Assembly (NCBI GenBank): GCA_006954405.1
Contig: LVVQ01000001.1
Span: 186,001 to 250,000 of the forward strand
Reading direction: 5' to 3'
From: Candidatus Methanarcanum hacksteinii
Lineage (GTDB): Archaea; Thermoplasmatota; Thermoplasmata; Methanomassiliicoccales; Methanomethylophilaceae
Length of the DNA: 64,000 nt
This document shows positions 42,673 through 51,212 of this stretch, one piece after another; positions within the stretch are counted from its first letter, which is position 1, and each line of letters opens with the position of its first letter. The translations under genes were made by a program, and so were the position numbers. Below the pieces are notes generated by a model, which was not told the origin of the DNA, did not search any database, and was given only the letters and a program-made list of their open reading frames with translations.

Positions 42673-43698
42673 TTGGGAATAACGCCAAGAGAGAGATTCT
42701 TCAAAGCAATGAACTGCGAAGAGACTGACAGGCCCCCGGTCTGCGGTATGACGACCACAGCAACTGTCGAACTTATGGATCACGTCGGTGCATGGTGGCC
42801 CGAGGCACACCACGACGGGAAACAGATGGCAAGGATCGCACTAGGTGCGTACGAGTTCCTCGGTTTGGAGTCAGTGAGGGTACCTTATTGTCTCACATAT
42901 GAGGCTGAGGCACTTGGATGCAGGATCGACTTCGGTAAGAGGAATTCGACGCCAATGGTCAAGACACATCCGTACAAAGAGAATTTCGATGTGGACCTTG
43001 AATTGATGAGCCCCGAGGAGATGCTGAAGATCCCGAGGAACCAAGCCATCATCGAGGCAACGGAGACGATAATCAAGGACAGGAAAGAGGATCTGCCCAC
43101 ATTGCTCGGTGTAACCGGTCCGTTCACGATCGCGGGACACCTTGTAGGAACAGAGAACCTCGTCCTTTGGACGATAACCGAACCAGAGTTGGCAAAGAAA
43201 TTCTCGAACTATGCGGGCGACTATGAGAAGATGTGGCTCGAGTTCGTGGAGGGTCTTGGAGTGGACAGTATCCAGATGTCCGAACCTACTGCGTCATGGG
43301 ATATGATCCCTCCAGAGATGTTCGATGAGTTCGCACTTCCGAATCTCAAGAAAGTATATGCACCGCTGAAGAAGACCATGAAGGTCCTTCACATCTGCGG
43401 TAACATGTTGCCTATGTTGAACAACATGATAGCTACTGGTGCTACAGCATGTTCGCTTGAGGAGAAGACGGACCCAGTCGAGGCTGTCAAGCTTGCTGAC
43501 AAGAGAGCGGCACTCGTCGGAAATGTCGGTGTCGTCAAACCATTGCTTATGGGAACACCAGAGGAAGTGAAGGCAGAGGCGATCAGGAGTGCGAATGCTG
43601 GATTCAACATCATATCCGCCGGATGCGGAATGTCCGCGTTGATCAAGCAGGAGAACGTACGCGCGATGGTGGATGCCATCGTAAACTACAAGAAATGA
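42673..43698 (+). CDS. mtbA: Methylcobamide:CoM methyltransferase (MtbA/MtaA family)
   Basis: A 341-residue zinc enzyme of the uroporphyrinogen-decarboxylase fold that moves the methyl group from a corrinoid protein to coenzyme M in methylotrophic methanogenesis. Zinc ligands are H240 and C242 ('VLHICGN') and C318 ('ISAGCGMSA'). MtbA (methylamine) and MtaA (methanol) are hard to tell apart by eye, so the exact substrate route is uncertain. The start is TTG at 42673, chosen because GAGGTGA (42661-42667) stands 5 bases before it and no other start fits. It has its own palindromic promoter and a strong terminator; no corrinoid protein or substrate methyltransferase is adjacent. Confidence 0.92.
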   Translation: MGITPRERFFKAMNCEETDRPPVCGMTTTATVELMDHVGAWWPEAHHDGKQMARIALGAYEFLGLESVRVPYCLTYEAEALGCRIDFGKRNSTPMVKTHPYKENFDVDLELMSPEEMLKIPRNQAIIEATETIIKDRKEDLPTLLGVTGPFTIAGHLVGTENLVLWTITEPELAKKFSNYAGDYEKMWLEFVEGLGVDSIQMSEPTASWDMIPPEMFDEFALPNLKKVYAPLKKTMKVLHICGNMLPMLNNMIATGATACSLEEKTDPVEAVKLADKRAALVGNVGVVKPLLMGTPEEVKAEAIRSANAGFNIISAGCGMSALIKQENVRAMVDAIVNYKK

Positions 43699-43702
43699 AA
43701 CC

Positions 43703-43733
43703 GATGGGGGAATTCCCCCATCATTCCTTTTTT
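43703..43733 (+). terminator. Terminator of mtbA
   Basis: GATGGGGG (43703-43710) pairs with CCCCCATC (43715-43722) around AATT, followed by CATTCCTTTTTTAT. A stable stem plus T-run, 5 bases after the mtbA stop; it overlaps the 3' end of the convergent regulator gene. Confidence 0.75.
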
Positions 43734-44404
43734 ATCCTTCCCTGACCCAGGTCGAGGAAGTACTTTATCACATTCTTCTCAGCATCACGGATTATAACGG
43801 ACATCGTGGATTTGGAGCAATCGAACTTCTCACACAATCCTTCGGTGGTGAGTTTCTTCGGGATATCATAATATCCATTCTCGAATGCATATCTCAACAC
43901 CTCCTCCTGTTTCGGGGTCAGGGTGTAATCGAGATTGATATCGACCGAGGAGATGATCTGTACGCCATATCCTTCATCCAACATCCTCTTCACTAATGCC
44001 TTCATGAGCATCTTGTTGGGAGCGAGGACCACCCATTTTATCACATGATCATTCAATGGGACTGCCGATGTGATGAAACAACCGGATTCCGAACCGATCT
44101 TTGCCAATCTGCAATTCACATTCATTATCGTAGCGAGATATTGGCAGTTGCCTGTTTTTATTATAGAATACTCTCCCATCAGATCCAAGGTATGTGTCGA
44201 ACCACAGTATTTGTCCAATTCCCTGGTAGGATCATAGATTTTGATCATGGAATGGCCTGCACCATCATTCAAGAACGAACATTGGATTATCTCCACAGTT
44301 CTGTCGTTGTTAAAACATGATATGGGCAACAGCATATGACATGGATTTCCATCAGGGTTTATCCCACCGATTCTTCTGTCGACCAATAATTTGGCCTGAT
44401 GCAT
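43721..44404 (-). CDS. HTH_10 (bacterio-opsin-activator type) transcriptional regulator
   Basis: A 227-residue archaeal regulator. Residues about 1-155 form a sensor-like region with several cysteines (C22, C30, C42, C67 and others) that could bind metal or a ligand. The C-terminus is an HTH_10 domain: 'LTPKQEEVLRYAFENGYYDI' then 'TTEGLCEKFDCSKSTMSVII'. HTH_10 proteins often control methyltransferase genes in methylotrophic methanogens. It lies between mtbA and the MFS gene, divergent from the latter, and both neighbours carry the same CGAACATGTTCG operator, so it is the obvious candidate regulator; that link is inference. Confidence 0.82.
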   Translation of the reverse strand: MHQAKLLVDRRIGGINPDGNPCHMLLPISCFNNDRTVEIIQCSFLNDGAGHSMIKIYDPTRELDKYCGSTHTLDLMGEYSIIKTGNCQYLATIMNVNCRLAKIGSESGCFITSAVPLNDHVIKWVVLAPNKMLMKALVKRMLDEGYGVQIISSVDINLDYTLTPKQEEVLRYAFENGYYDIPKKLTTEGLCEKFDCSKSTMSVIIRDAEKNVIKYFLDLGQGRIKKE

Positions 44405-44440
44405 ATATTAGAATACGTTTGTGCAGTAAATAAAATTATT

Positions 44441-44467
44441 CGAACATGTTCGTACAACCCATTATAA
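44441..44467 (+). promoter_or_regulatory. Operator-promoter element of the MFS gene
   Basis: CGAACATGTTCG (44441-44452), then TACAACC and CATTATAA, identical in palindrome, spacing and TATA box to the mtbA element at 42585. The region between 44405 and 44528 also serves the divergent HTH_10 regulator, which could thus be autoregulated. Confidence 0.75.
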
Positions 44468-44528
44468 AACGTCTTCCCAATTCTATTACGTATTGTTCCA
44501 AAGTTTTTTGCCCCAACAGAGGAATAAC

Positions 44529-45830
44529 ATGGCAATTGATGCAGAGAAAAAAGCAAAGGTCCTGAAGTACCGCTGGGTGGTGTTCGTTACACTGGCAATA
44601 GCGTACTTCTTCGTGTATTTCCACAGGACCACAGGAGGTGCCATCTCCGGTGAGATGCAGGATTGGTTCAGCATAACCAAGTCTGAGGTCGGGATGTTGG
44701 CATCTGCCTACCTATGGGCGTACACGCTGATGCAGATCCCGAGCGGAATTCTTACCGATAAGATGGGACCGAGGAAGGCTGCTACTATATTCATCCTTCT
44801 CCTCGCAGCTGGTTCAGTGTTGTGCGCAGTATCGTCATTGGAATCGATCAAGAGTTACCCGTTGATGTGGGTCGGTAAATTCGTCATCGGTATCGGTGCA
44901 GCTGTCATCTATATCCCGATCATGAAGGTGTTGGCTGTTTGGTTCAGGAAGAATGAATTCGCTTCTATGAGCGGTATCCTTCTTCTCGTAGGTAACGTCG
45001 GAGGTATCGCAGCAGCGACGCCGATGGTCATGCTCATCCAGAACCTTGGATTCGCTGACACATACTTCATCCTTACAGGAATCACCGTTGTTATCGGTAT
45101 CCTTACATGGTTGTTCGTAAGGAACCACCCGAACGAGATGGATCTGCCCGGAATCGAGGAGATCGTCTCCGAGGAGACGGGAGAGCCTATCAAAGAGTCC
45201 ACATCTGCGAAGATGGGAACGAAAGAGGCCCTCAAGCTCACATTCACAAGCGGAAGGAAGTTCTGGCCGCTGGCCATATGGTTCTTCTTCATGTATGGAA
45301 CCATCATGCTCTGGCAGGCCTCTCAGGCAGGTTCGTTCTACAAGGATATCGGTGGCCTTCCCAGCGACACATATGCGATGTTCATAACAATGGTCGGTGT
45401 CGGTATGGTCGTCGGATGTCCGTTGGCAGGAAGGCTGTCCGATAAGGTACTCAAGTCCAGGAAGAAGGTCATCATCATCGGTACGATCGTGTACACGCTC
45501 GTATGGGCGGTCATCTGGCTCACAGGAGACAATGCCGACTTCGTTAGCAACACGACGTATCAGTACATTCTCAACTTCTGCTTCGGATTCTTTGGAGGAT
45601 TTTTCGTTGTATCGTATGCTCAGATCAAGGAGTTGTACCCCATCGCCATGGCAGGTACATCCACTGCAGCATTGAACCTCTTCCCGTTCGCGGGAGGTGC
45701 ACTGCTCGCATTAATCTCCGGTCCGATCGTCGAGGCAACGTCGTTCAAGACATTATGGATGGCCGCATTCATCATGATGGTCGTCGCTTCTGTCTGTGCG
45801 ATTCTCAGTGTCGAGAAACAGAGAGATTGA
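44529..45830 (+). CDS. Major facilitator superfamily transporter, co-regulated with mtbA
   Basis: A 433-residue MFS carrier with about twelve membrane segments. The loop 2-3 signature is 'GILTDKMGPRKAATIF' and the loop 8-9 counterpart 'GRLSDKVLKSRKKVIIIG'. The motif 'YFHRTTGGAISGEM' on the first segments is seen in the anion/organophosphate-like branch. A central cytoplasmic loop (about 200-235) is charged. ATG at 44529 follows an AGAGGAATAAC site. Substrate unknown. The promoter it shares with mtbA suggests import of a methylated substrate or precursor, or an exchange linked to methylotrophy; that is inference. Confidence 0.88.
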   Translation: MAIDAEKKAKVLKYRWVVFVTLAIAYFFVYFHRTTGGAISGEMQDWFSITKSEVGMLASAYLWAYTLMQIPSGILTDKMGPRKAATIFILLLAAGSVLCAVSSLESIKSYPLMWVGKFVIGIGAAVIYIPIMKVLAVWFRKNEFASMSGILLLVGNVGGIAAATPMVMLIQNLGFADTYFILTGITVVIGILTWLFVRNHPNEMDLPGIEEIVSEETGEPIKESTSAKMGTKEALKLTFTSGRKFWPLAIWFFFMYGTIMLWQASQAGSFYKDIGGLPSDTYAMFITMVGVGMVVGCPLAGRLSDKVLKSRKKVIIIGTIVYTLVWAVIWLTGDNADFVSNTTYQYILNFCFGFFGGFFVVSYAQIKELYPIAMAGTSTAALNLFPFAGGALLALISGPIVEATSFKTLWMAAFIMMVVASVCAILSVEKQRD

Positions 45831-45842
45831 AAACCATAACAA

Positions 45843-45861
45843 GGCCGGCGCATCGCCGGCC
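45843..45861 (+). terminator. GC-rich hairpin after the MFS gene
   Basis: GGCCGGCG (45843-45850) pairs with CGCCGGCC (45854-45861) around CAT, 12 bases after the stop. Very stable; only a weak T-run follows (ACCTTTA). Confidence 0.6.
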
Positions 45862-46008
45862 ACCTTTACCACTCATTTTGATAGTCGGATATCGGTTCCG
45901 AATCTTTTGAAAGGACCAGAATATCCACATTCGTTGTTCTATCTGATGCGTTCCTTCTAGATACCTTTATAAATAATATAATAATAGACGCCATCTACAG
46001 GTGTTCAA

Positions 46009-46413
46009 ATGGTAGATTTTAAAACAATCATCAATGACGCAAAGACAGGCAAATCATACAACGTTGCCGTGTCAGGCCACCACGCGAACTCTCTGATTGG
46101 TAAGAACATCGGAGAGATCGTAGACGGAATTTTCGTGGGTCTCCCCGGTTACAAACTCAAGATCACCGGTGGAAGCGACAACACAGGCGTTCCCATGAGG
46201 AGCGACATGCCCGGTAACAAGAGGAGAATGCTCCTTATGGCAGACGGACAGTCATTCCACGAGAAATACCCTGGACAGAGGAAGAGAGTCGCAGTACGTG
46301 GTGCTACGATCTCACAGTCGATCGTCCAGATCAACATGGTAGTCGCAGAGTACGGACCCAAGTCCATCGAGGATTGTCTCGCAGAGCCTGCTGAGGCATC
46401 CGCGGAGAACTGA
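46009..46413 (+). CDS. rps6e: Ribosomal protein S6e
   Basis: A 134-residue small-subunit protein. 'GKNIGEIVDGIFVGLPGYKL' and 'KITGGSDNTGVPMRSDMPG' are the core S6e signatures. TATA-like TTTATAAATAATA at 45965-45977 precedes it. The stop and the aIF2-gamma start overlap by 1 base (TGATG), a pairing conserved in many archaea. Confidence 0.96.
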   Translation: MVDFKTIINDAKTGKSYNVAVSGHHANSLIGKNIGEIVDGIFVGLPGYKLKITGGSDNTGVPMRSDMPGNKRRMLLMADGQSFHEKYPGQRKRVAVRGATISQSIVQINMVVAEYGPKSIEDCLAEPAEASAEN

Positions 46414-47651
46414 TGAAAGTGCAAAAGCAGCCCGAGATCAACATCGGAATGATCGGGCATGTCGACCACGGTAAGACAACACTTACCAAAGCTCTCAGCG
46501 GAGAGTGGGCCGACCGTCACTCTGAGGAGGTCAAAAGAGGTATCTCCATCAGGCTCGGGTATGCGGACGTAGCTTTCTACAAGTGTCCTAAATGTGAAGG
46601 ACCATCAGCATATGGAACGAAACCCAAGTGCCCCAACTGTGGTTCCGATACAGAATATCTGCAGTCGGTATCATTCGTCGATGCACCGGGACACGAGACC
46701 CTCATGGCGACGATGCTCTCCGGAGCAGCCTTGATGGATGGTGCGATATTACTCGTCGCAGCCAATGAGAAGTGCCCTCAACCTCAGACGAAGGAGCACT
46801 TGATGGCATTGTCCATCATGGGTATCGAGAGGATCATCATCGTTCAGAACAAGATCGATATCGTCACACGTGAACAGGCAGTCGAGAACTTCAAGCAGAT
46901 CAAGGAGTTCGTGAAGGGAACGATAGCTGAGAACGCACCCGTCATCCCTATCTCTGCCAACAGAGGCGTCAACATCGATATGCTCGTCGAGGCCATCGAA
47001 GAGCACATCGTGGCGCATGTCGAGAGGGATCTCGATTCGACACCGTTGATGCACGTCGCACGTTCATTCGATATCAACTCACCGGGTACTACTCCTGATA
47101 ACCTCAAGGGCGGTGTGCTCGGAGGTTCATTGATCCAAGGTACCATCAAGATAGGTGACGAGATCGAGATAGTTCCCGGAATAAAGACGGAAGTCAGCGG
47201 AAAGGATGTGTACCAAAGGATAACCACGAAGGTCACATCACTCGTAGCCGGCGGAAAGTCCGTCAAATCCGTGAATCCTGGTGGATTGATCTCTATAGGT
47301 ACTTCGCTCGATCCCTCGATCACCAAATCGGATGGTCTCACGGGAAGGATGATCGGTGTCCCCGGTCACTTGCCTGCCGTCGTACACGACTTCAACATGA
47401 AGACGACATTGCTCGACCGTGTGGTAGGATCCGCTTCGGACCTCAAGGTCGACGAGATCAAGAGCAACGAGCCGTTGATGCTCTCGATCGGTACAGCGAC
47501 CACCGTCGGAATCGTCAAGAGCGGTAAGGGCGGAGCGATACAGGTCGTTCTGAAGATTCCTGTCTGCGTATCCGAGGGTCAGAGGGTAGCAATATCGAGA
47601 AGGATCTCCAACAAATGGAGACTCATCGGTTACGGTATCGTCGAGCTGTGA
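46413..47651 (+). CDS. eif2g: Translation initiation factor aIF2 subunit gamma
   Basis: A 412-residue GTPase that delivers Met-tRNAi to the small subunit. G1 'GHVDHGKTTLTKAL', a zinc knuckle with two CxxC ('YKCPKCEGP' and 'PKCPNCGSD'), G3 'DAPGHE', G4 'NKID', and the two beta-barrel domains are complete. Second gene of S6e-aIF2gamma-PIN. Confidence 0.97.
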   Translation: MKVQKQPEINIGMIGHVDHGKTTLTKALSGEWADRHSEEVKRGISIRLGYADVAFYKCPKCEGPSAYGTKPKCPNCGSDTEYLQSVSFVDAPGHETLMATMLSGAALMDGAILLVAANEKCPQPQTKEHLMALSIMGIERIIIVQNKIDIVTREQAVENFKQIKEFVKGTIAENAPVIPISANRGVNIDMLVEAIEEHIVAHVERDLDSTPLMHVARSFDINSPGTTPDNLKGGVLGGSLIQGTIKIGDEIEIVPGIKTEVSGKDVYQRITTKVTSLVAGGKSVKSVNPGGLISIGTSLDPSITKSDGLTGRMIGVPGHLPAVVHDFNMKTTLLDRVVGSASDLKVDEIKSNEPLMLSIGTATTVGIVKSGKGGAIQVVLKIPVCVSEGQRVAISRRISNKWRLIGYGIVEL

Positions 47652-47653
47652 TC

Positions 47654-48010
47654 ATGCAGACCGTCGTATTGGACACAAACGCTTTACTCATGCCTTTTGA
47701 AATGAGGATGAATCTCGACCTCTCCGTGCAGAATCTGCTCGGAGACGTCAGATTCGTCGTGCCTGGTCCTTTGATCGGGGAATTGAAGCATCTTGATAAT
47801 AAGTATGCAAGCGTCGCATTGACCCTTGCGAGGAAGTATGAGATCATACCGACCGAGGCGACAGGAGATAATTCTGTTATAGAACTCGCACTTAGAACAG
47901 GCGGATATGTTCTTACGAATGATAAGATACTGAGGGGAAGGCTTAGAAAAGTAGGTGTGCCCCTGATATATCTTCGTTCAGGGACACATCTGGTAGTTGA
48001 AAGGGTTTAG
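47654..48010 (+). CDS. PIN-domain protein (Fcf1/Utp24-like, rRNA processing)
   Basis: A 118-residue PIN nuclease. Acidic residues of the active site appear in 'VVLDTNALLMPF' (D7), 'GPLIGELKHLD' and 'VLTNDKILRGRLRK'. Position after aIF2-gamma is typical for the archaeal Fcf1-like protein thought to act in rRNA processing; a VapC-type toxin without partner is less likely. It ends in TAG (48008-48010), and that stop overlaps the TAA of the convergent marker-8 gene. Confidence 0.85.
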   Translation: MQTVVLDTNALLMPFEMRMNLDLSVQNLLGDVRFVVPGPLIGELKHLDNKYASVALTLARKYEIIPTEATGDNSVIELALRTGGYVLTNDKILRGRLRKVGVPLIYLRSGTHLVVERV

Positions 48011-48825
48011 AGCATCGGTTCCGGGCTCTCATCCAATCCAGTATCTGGTTCTCTTCCCAATTGGTCGAGTTTGGCCTTTATGATCTTGGCACCCACCTCG
48101 GATGCCGCATAAACAGGGACCTTCGTTCCTGCTTGGAGTAACGCCCTTCCTTTAGCGATCTCTCTGATGTGTTTCGATGCACAGGATGTGATTATATCAC
48201 ACGTATCGAACAGTATCTCCGCATCCTTCTCGGATATGCCTGTCGTATGTACCGCGATGATGACCGTCGTCATGCCGAAACAATCCCTGATCTCCTGCGC
48301 ATCCTTCGCATTGGCGACCGTCACAGCGATGGTATGGTAATGCATATGGTATGCCTTGGCGACCCCTTCGAACTGATCTATCTTCGCAGTCTTAGGATCA
48401 AGGAGCCTCTCTGCGCCGATATCGTCCACTACCTTTTGGATGGGTTCTGTCTCGATTATGCCTGATATGCGTCCTCCCATGCCCTGTACGATCTCCGGAT
48501 CCTCCAGGACCACCGTGCCGCAGCCATCTGCTGCTATGACAGCAGCATCGATAAGGTGTTCAGTCAATGCAAGACTCAACATCTCGGATACACCGAAACT
48601 GAGGAAATCCCTCATCCTGGTGTCCCTGTTGTCATTGCACATTCCGAATCTCTCTATGCGGAATTCCGCATTCTTCCTCACGGATTCACAGTTGAGTTCG
48701 TCTATACCGCGGTGTTTCTTGAACAGAGGACAATACTTCACTTTGGGTTCGGTCACATTGATGACCTTGCCATCCTCTATCGTCACCTTGGACATACCAA
48801 GCATCTCCATGACGTGTCTGGTCAT
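48007..48825 (-). CDS. Methanogenesis marker protein 8 (DUF2099)
   Basis: A 272-residue protein of the DUF2099 family, found almost only in methanogens. Conserved cysteines ('VKYCPLFKKHRG', 'ESVRKNAEFRIERFGMCNDN', 'AADGCGTVVLEDPEIVQGMG', 'FDTCDIITSCASKHIREIA') are present. Its function is not settled; a role with methyl-CoM reductase maturation or cofactor supply has been suggested for such markers. Follows the cyclophilin gene by 9 bases in the same direction. Confidence 0.93.
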   Translation of the reverse strand: MTRHVMEMLGMSKVTIEDGKVINVTEPKVKYCPLFKKHRGIDELNCESVRKNAEFRIERFGMCNDNRDTRMRDFLSFGVSEMLSLALTEHLIDAAVIAADGCGTVVLEDPEIVQGMGGRISGIIETEPIQKVVDDIGAERLLDPKTAKIDQFEGVAKAYHMHYHTIAVTVANAKDAQEIRDCFGMTTVIIAVHTTGISEKDAEILFDTCDIITSCASKHIREIAKGRALLQAGTKVPVYAASEVGAKIIKAKLDQLGREPDTGLDESPEPML

Positions 48826-48834
48826 GATATCACA

Positions 48835-49320
48835 TCATTCGATGACTTCGACGGAGATGATCTTCTTCTCTTCCAACGGTCTGTCGTTGTGATCCGTCTC
48901 GGACCTCTCGATCTTCAGGACCACTTCGTAGCTCTCCTTGTCCGCACATTCTCCAAATACGGGGTGTTTGGACGGTGTTCTCATGTCGTCCCAATCGAGG
49001 TATTTGTTGTCGTTGGTGTTGATGAAGAATTGACTGCCACCTGTGTTCGGACGTCCTGTGTTGGCCATTGAGATGGTCCCTCTGACGTTGGAGTGTCCTT
49101 TGACGAACTCATCCTCTATGTTGTAGCCCGGTCCGCCCATGCCTGTTCCTGTCGGGTCTCCGCCTTGGATCATGAATCCCTCGATGACCCTGTGGAAGAT
49201 TACGCCATCATAGAATCCTTCTTTGGCAAGTTTAACGAAGTTCCCAGCTGTTACCGGCATGTCCTTGTACATATCGAGTTTGATGTCCCCGACATTAGTG
49301 TGCAGAATGACTGTTGTCAT
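48835..49320 (-). CDS. ppiB: Cyclophilin-type peptidyl-prolyl isomerase
   Basis: A 161-residue cytoplasmic prolyl isomerase. 'NFVKLAKEGFYDGVIFHRVI' with catalytic Arg in 'FHRVIEGFMIQGGDPTGTG', 'GTISMANTGRPNTGGSQFFI' and the later 'HPVFGECADKESYEVVLKIE' fit the bacterial-type family. The ATG at 49320 lies about 26 bases after TATA-like TTTATTATC, a leaderless start; GTG 49326 is an alternative. No signal peptide. Confidence 0.94.
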   Translation of the reverse strand: MTTVILHTNVGDIKLDMYKDMPVTAGNFVKLAKEGFYDGVIFHRVIEGFMIQGGDPTGTGMGGPGYNIEDEFVKGHSNVRGTISMANTGRPNTGGSQFFINTNDNKYLDWDDMRTPSKHPVFGECADKESYEVVLKIERSETDHNDRPLEEKKIISVEVIE

Positions 49321-49361
49321 GTTCACAGGTTATGGGATGTAAGATAATAAATTGTTGATGT

Positions 49362-49847
49362 TCACCCATACATGCTGTCGGCAGCGCCGAATTCATGTTC
49401 CTCGCTGGTCTCTTTCAATATCCTGAGGTATTCCTGTTTGTACACGGATCTGTAGAATCTTCCGTATATTATCGTGAGGATGGATATTATATCGGCGATT
49501 ATGATCGGTATCTGCAATGACTTCTCATATCCTGGGCAGAACCAGAGCACTATGGAAATCAAGATGGCCAACGTACACTGGGATGTGATGTTCTTGAGAC
49601 CGTTGAGTTTCTCCAATTCCTCGGTTATGATCGAGATATACACGATCGGGGTCTTCACAGCACTCCACTCGTTAATCAATTGAGTAGGTATCTGTCCATC
49701 GGCCTTGTCCACGGATCTCAGCAACATGTACCTCTTGATCGTTTTGGCAGAGCTCCTGACAGTGATGAATATCGTCGGTACCGATACGATCATCAGGATA
49801 ATCATCACTGTGAACATGGCTGATGCGAATGTGTCTATGTTGATCAT
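49362..49847 (-). CDS. Hypothetical three-helix membrane protein
   Basis: A 161-residue protein I do not recognise. One hydrophobic segment at about 10-32 ('FTVMIILMIVSVPTIFITV'), a basic and polar central part ('SSAKTIKRYMLLRSVDKADG'), then two adjacent segments at about 95-128 ('CTLAILISIVLWFC' and 'IPIIIADIISILTIIYG') and an acidic C-terminal tail. Stand-alone gene at the edge of an accessory region. Confidence 0.6.
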   Translation of the reverse strand: MINIDTFASAMFTVMIILMIVSVPTIFITVRSSAKTIKRYMLLRSVDKADGQIPTQLINEWSAVKTPIVYISIITEELEKLNGLKNITSQCTLAILISIVLWFCPGYEKSLQIPIIIADIISILTIIYGRFYRSVYKQEYLRILKETSEEHEFGAADSMYG

Positions 49848-49918
49848 CGACAGATTATCATCTCGTTGAGAATAATATGCATGTTATTGATTAAAGGGAT
49901 AGCGGTTTGAAGGTGTTC

Positions 49919-49940
49919 GCCCTTCCCTTTCGGGAAGGGC
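49919..49940 (-). terminator. Hairpin after the DUF308 gene
   Basis: GCCCTTCCC (49919-49927) pairs perfectly with GGGAAGGGC (49932-49940) around TTTC, 8 bases beyond the stop of the leftward DUF308 gene. It probably ends that transcript. Confidence 0.6.
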
Positions 49941-49948
49941 TGGATGTA

Positions 49949-50491
49949 TCATTCGAACAGTTTCACAGCGTTTCTGATGCCCATCGCACCTACGACGGCG
50001 GATGCACCGCATATGATGAAGAATACGCCTGAGAGGATCATGATTATGTCCTCTGCGGTCCCTGCGAATATGGCGATCAGGACACCAAGGATGATCATGA
50101 CGATCCCCATGACCTTGGCGATATTGCCTATCGGCGTATGAGGGATGCTCATACCGAAGAAGGAGCATATGCCGAAGATTATCAGATATGCCGCTACGAT
50201 ATACATCAGGATATCAAGATTGATCAACGCTATCGCGATCATCGCGACACCTAACAGTACTTCCAGGACGGTCTGCAGGAGTTTCAGTTTCTTATCTCCA
50301 AGATCATTCATCGCTTCGAATGTGTTGGTGAGGCCAACGATTATCGTGAACACTCCTGAAATGATCACTATGATGCTCAGGCTGCTCTTCGGCGAGACTA
50401 TGAACAGTATGCCGAGGATGATCGTCAGGATACCGAACACAAGGACGGATCCCCATCCTCTATTCGCTATCGGCTCTACTTTGTATTGCAT
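49949..50491 (-). CDS. DUF308 (HdeD-like) membrane protein
   Basis: A 180-residue protein with six hydrophobic segments arranged as three similar hairpins ('VLVFGILTIILGILFIVSP', 'IVIISGVFTIIVGLTNTF', 'VMGIVMIILGVLIAIFAGTA', 'IIMILSGVFFIICGASAVVG'), matching the internal repeat of HdeD/DUF308. HdeD is linked to acid stress in enterobacteria; the role here is unknown. ATG at 50491 is preferred; a TATA box inside the 67-bp repeat at 50561-50627 points toward this gene and could drive it. Confidence 0.8.
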   Translation of the reverse strand: MQYKVEPIANRGWGSVLVFGILTIILGILFIVSPKSSLSIIVIISGVFTIIVGLTNTFEAMNDLGDKKLKLLQTVLEVLLGVAMIAIALINLDILMYIVAAYLIIFGICSFFGMSIPHTPIGNIAKVMGIVMIILGVLIAIFAGTAEDIIMILSGVFFIICGASAVVGAMGIRNAVKLFE

Positions 50492-50560
50492 ATGGGACGG
50501 ACACATTTCGGCGATAATAATCATTTCCATCTTCAGATAGGTAAGAGAATGATCGTTCCC

Positions 50561-50627
50561 GTTAATTGCGTTCACGCAATTATAGAATTTGTTAATTGCG
50601 TAAAACGGGTTTTTCGCAATTAACAAC
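50561..50627. repeat. 67-bp palindromic repeat, copy after the fic gene
   Basis: Contains an 8-bp stem TAATTGCG/CGCAATTA, a TATA box (CTATAATTG on the minus strand) and a long, slightly imperfect palindrome ending AATTAACAAC. It matches 51784-51850 at 61 of 67 positions without gaps and in the same orientation. It starts 6 bases beyond the fic stop. Confidence 0.85.
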
Positions 50628-50633
50628 TCCATA

Positions 50634-51212
50634 TCAATATGAATTCAAGATATCCATTATCTCTTTGCAAACGAACAATTGATTCCTCTTCCTGCCTGTG
50701 GTCTCAGACAGTATCCCTTTTTCGACAAGATCGTTGACCATCTTCCCCGCAGTCGATAGGTGTACATTACAGATCTTCGCGACATCCATCTTTCTCACGA
50801 AGGGGTTGATGAACAGAGAGTCGATGAGATGCGATGTCTTGAGATCGTTATCCATCTCATGGAACCTCTGTCTGACTTGATACAGGGAATCGATCAAACG
50901 TATGGAGCTATTGGATTGTTCGATCAGAGCATCAAGGAAGAGATCAATCCAGCCCTGGAAATCATCACACTCTCTCACTCTATTCAAACTGCGGATGTAT
51001 TCATCGCGTTTATCGTTGAAATATCCGCTAAGATATAACACTGGATACTCCAACACCTTACTTCTATTGAGTATCAGCATGATCAAGAGTCTACCCATCC
51101 TCCCATTGCCATCGGTGAACGGATGTATCGTTTCGAATTGATAGTGTGATAGAGCTGCAGATAACAGTATATTCTCATCAGGGGCATTGATGTATTCGAT
51201 GAGATTTTTCAT
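50634..51212 (-). CDS. fic: Fic protein, C-terminal part (frameshifted)
   Basis: The 192-residue catalytic part of a Fic-domain protein, which attaches AMP or another group to target proteins. The motif HPFTDGNGRMGR (30-41) is intact, and a C-terminal winged helix follows ('FVRKMDVAKICNVHLSTAGK'). Its ATG overlaps the stop of the N-terminal part by 4 bases. Sequence upstream in this frame ('ENIYWK' before 'MKNLIEYI') continues the family alignment, so the gene was originally one frame and the break lies near 51230-51238. Both parts could still be made by coupling. Family role: toxin or signalling enzyme. Confidence 0.8.
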   Translation of the reverse strand: MKNLIEYINAPDENILLSAALSHYQFETIHPFTDGNGRMGRLLIMLILNRSKVLEYPVLYLSGYFNDKRDEYIRSLNRVRECDDFQGWIDLFLDALIEQSNSSIRLIDSLYQVRQRFHEMDNDLKTSHLIDSLFINPFVRKMDVAKICNVHLSTAGKMVNDLVEKGILSETTGRKRNQLFVCKEIMDILNSY

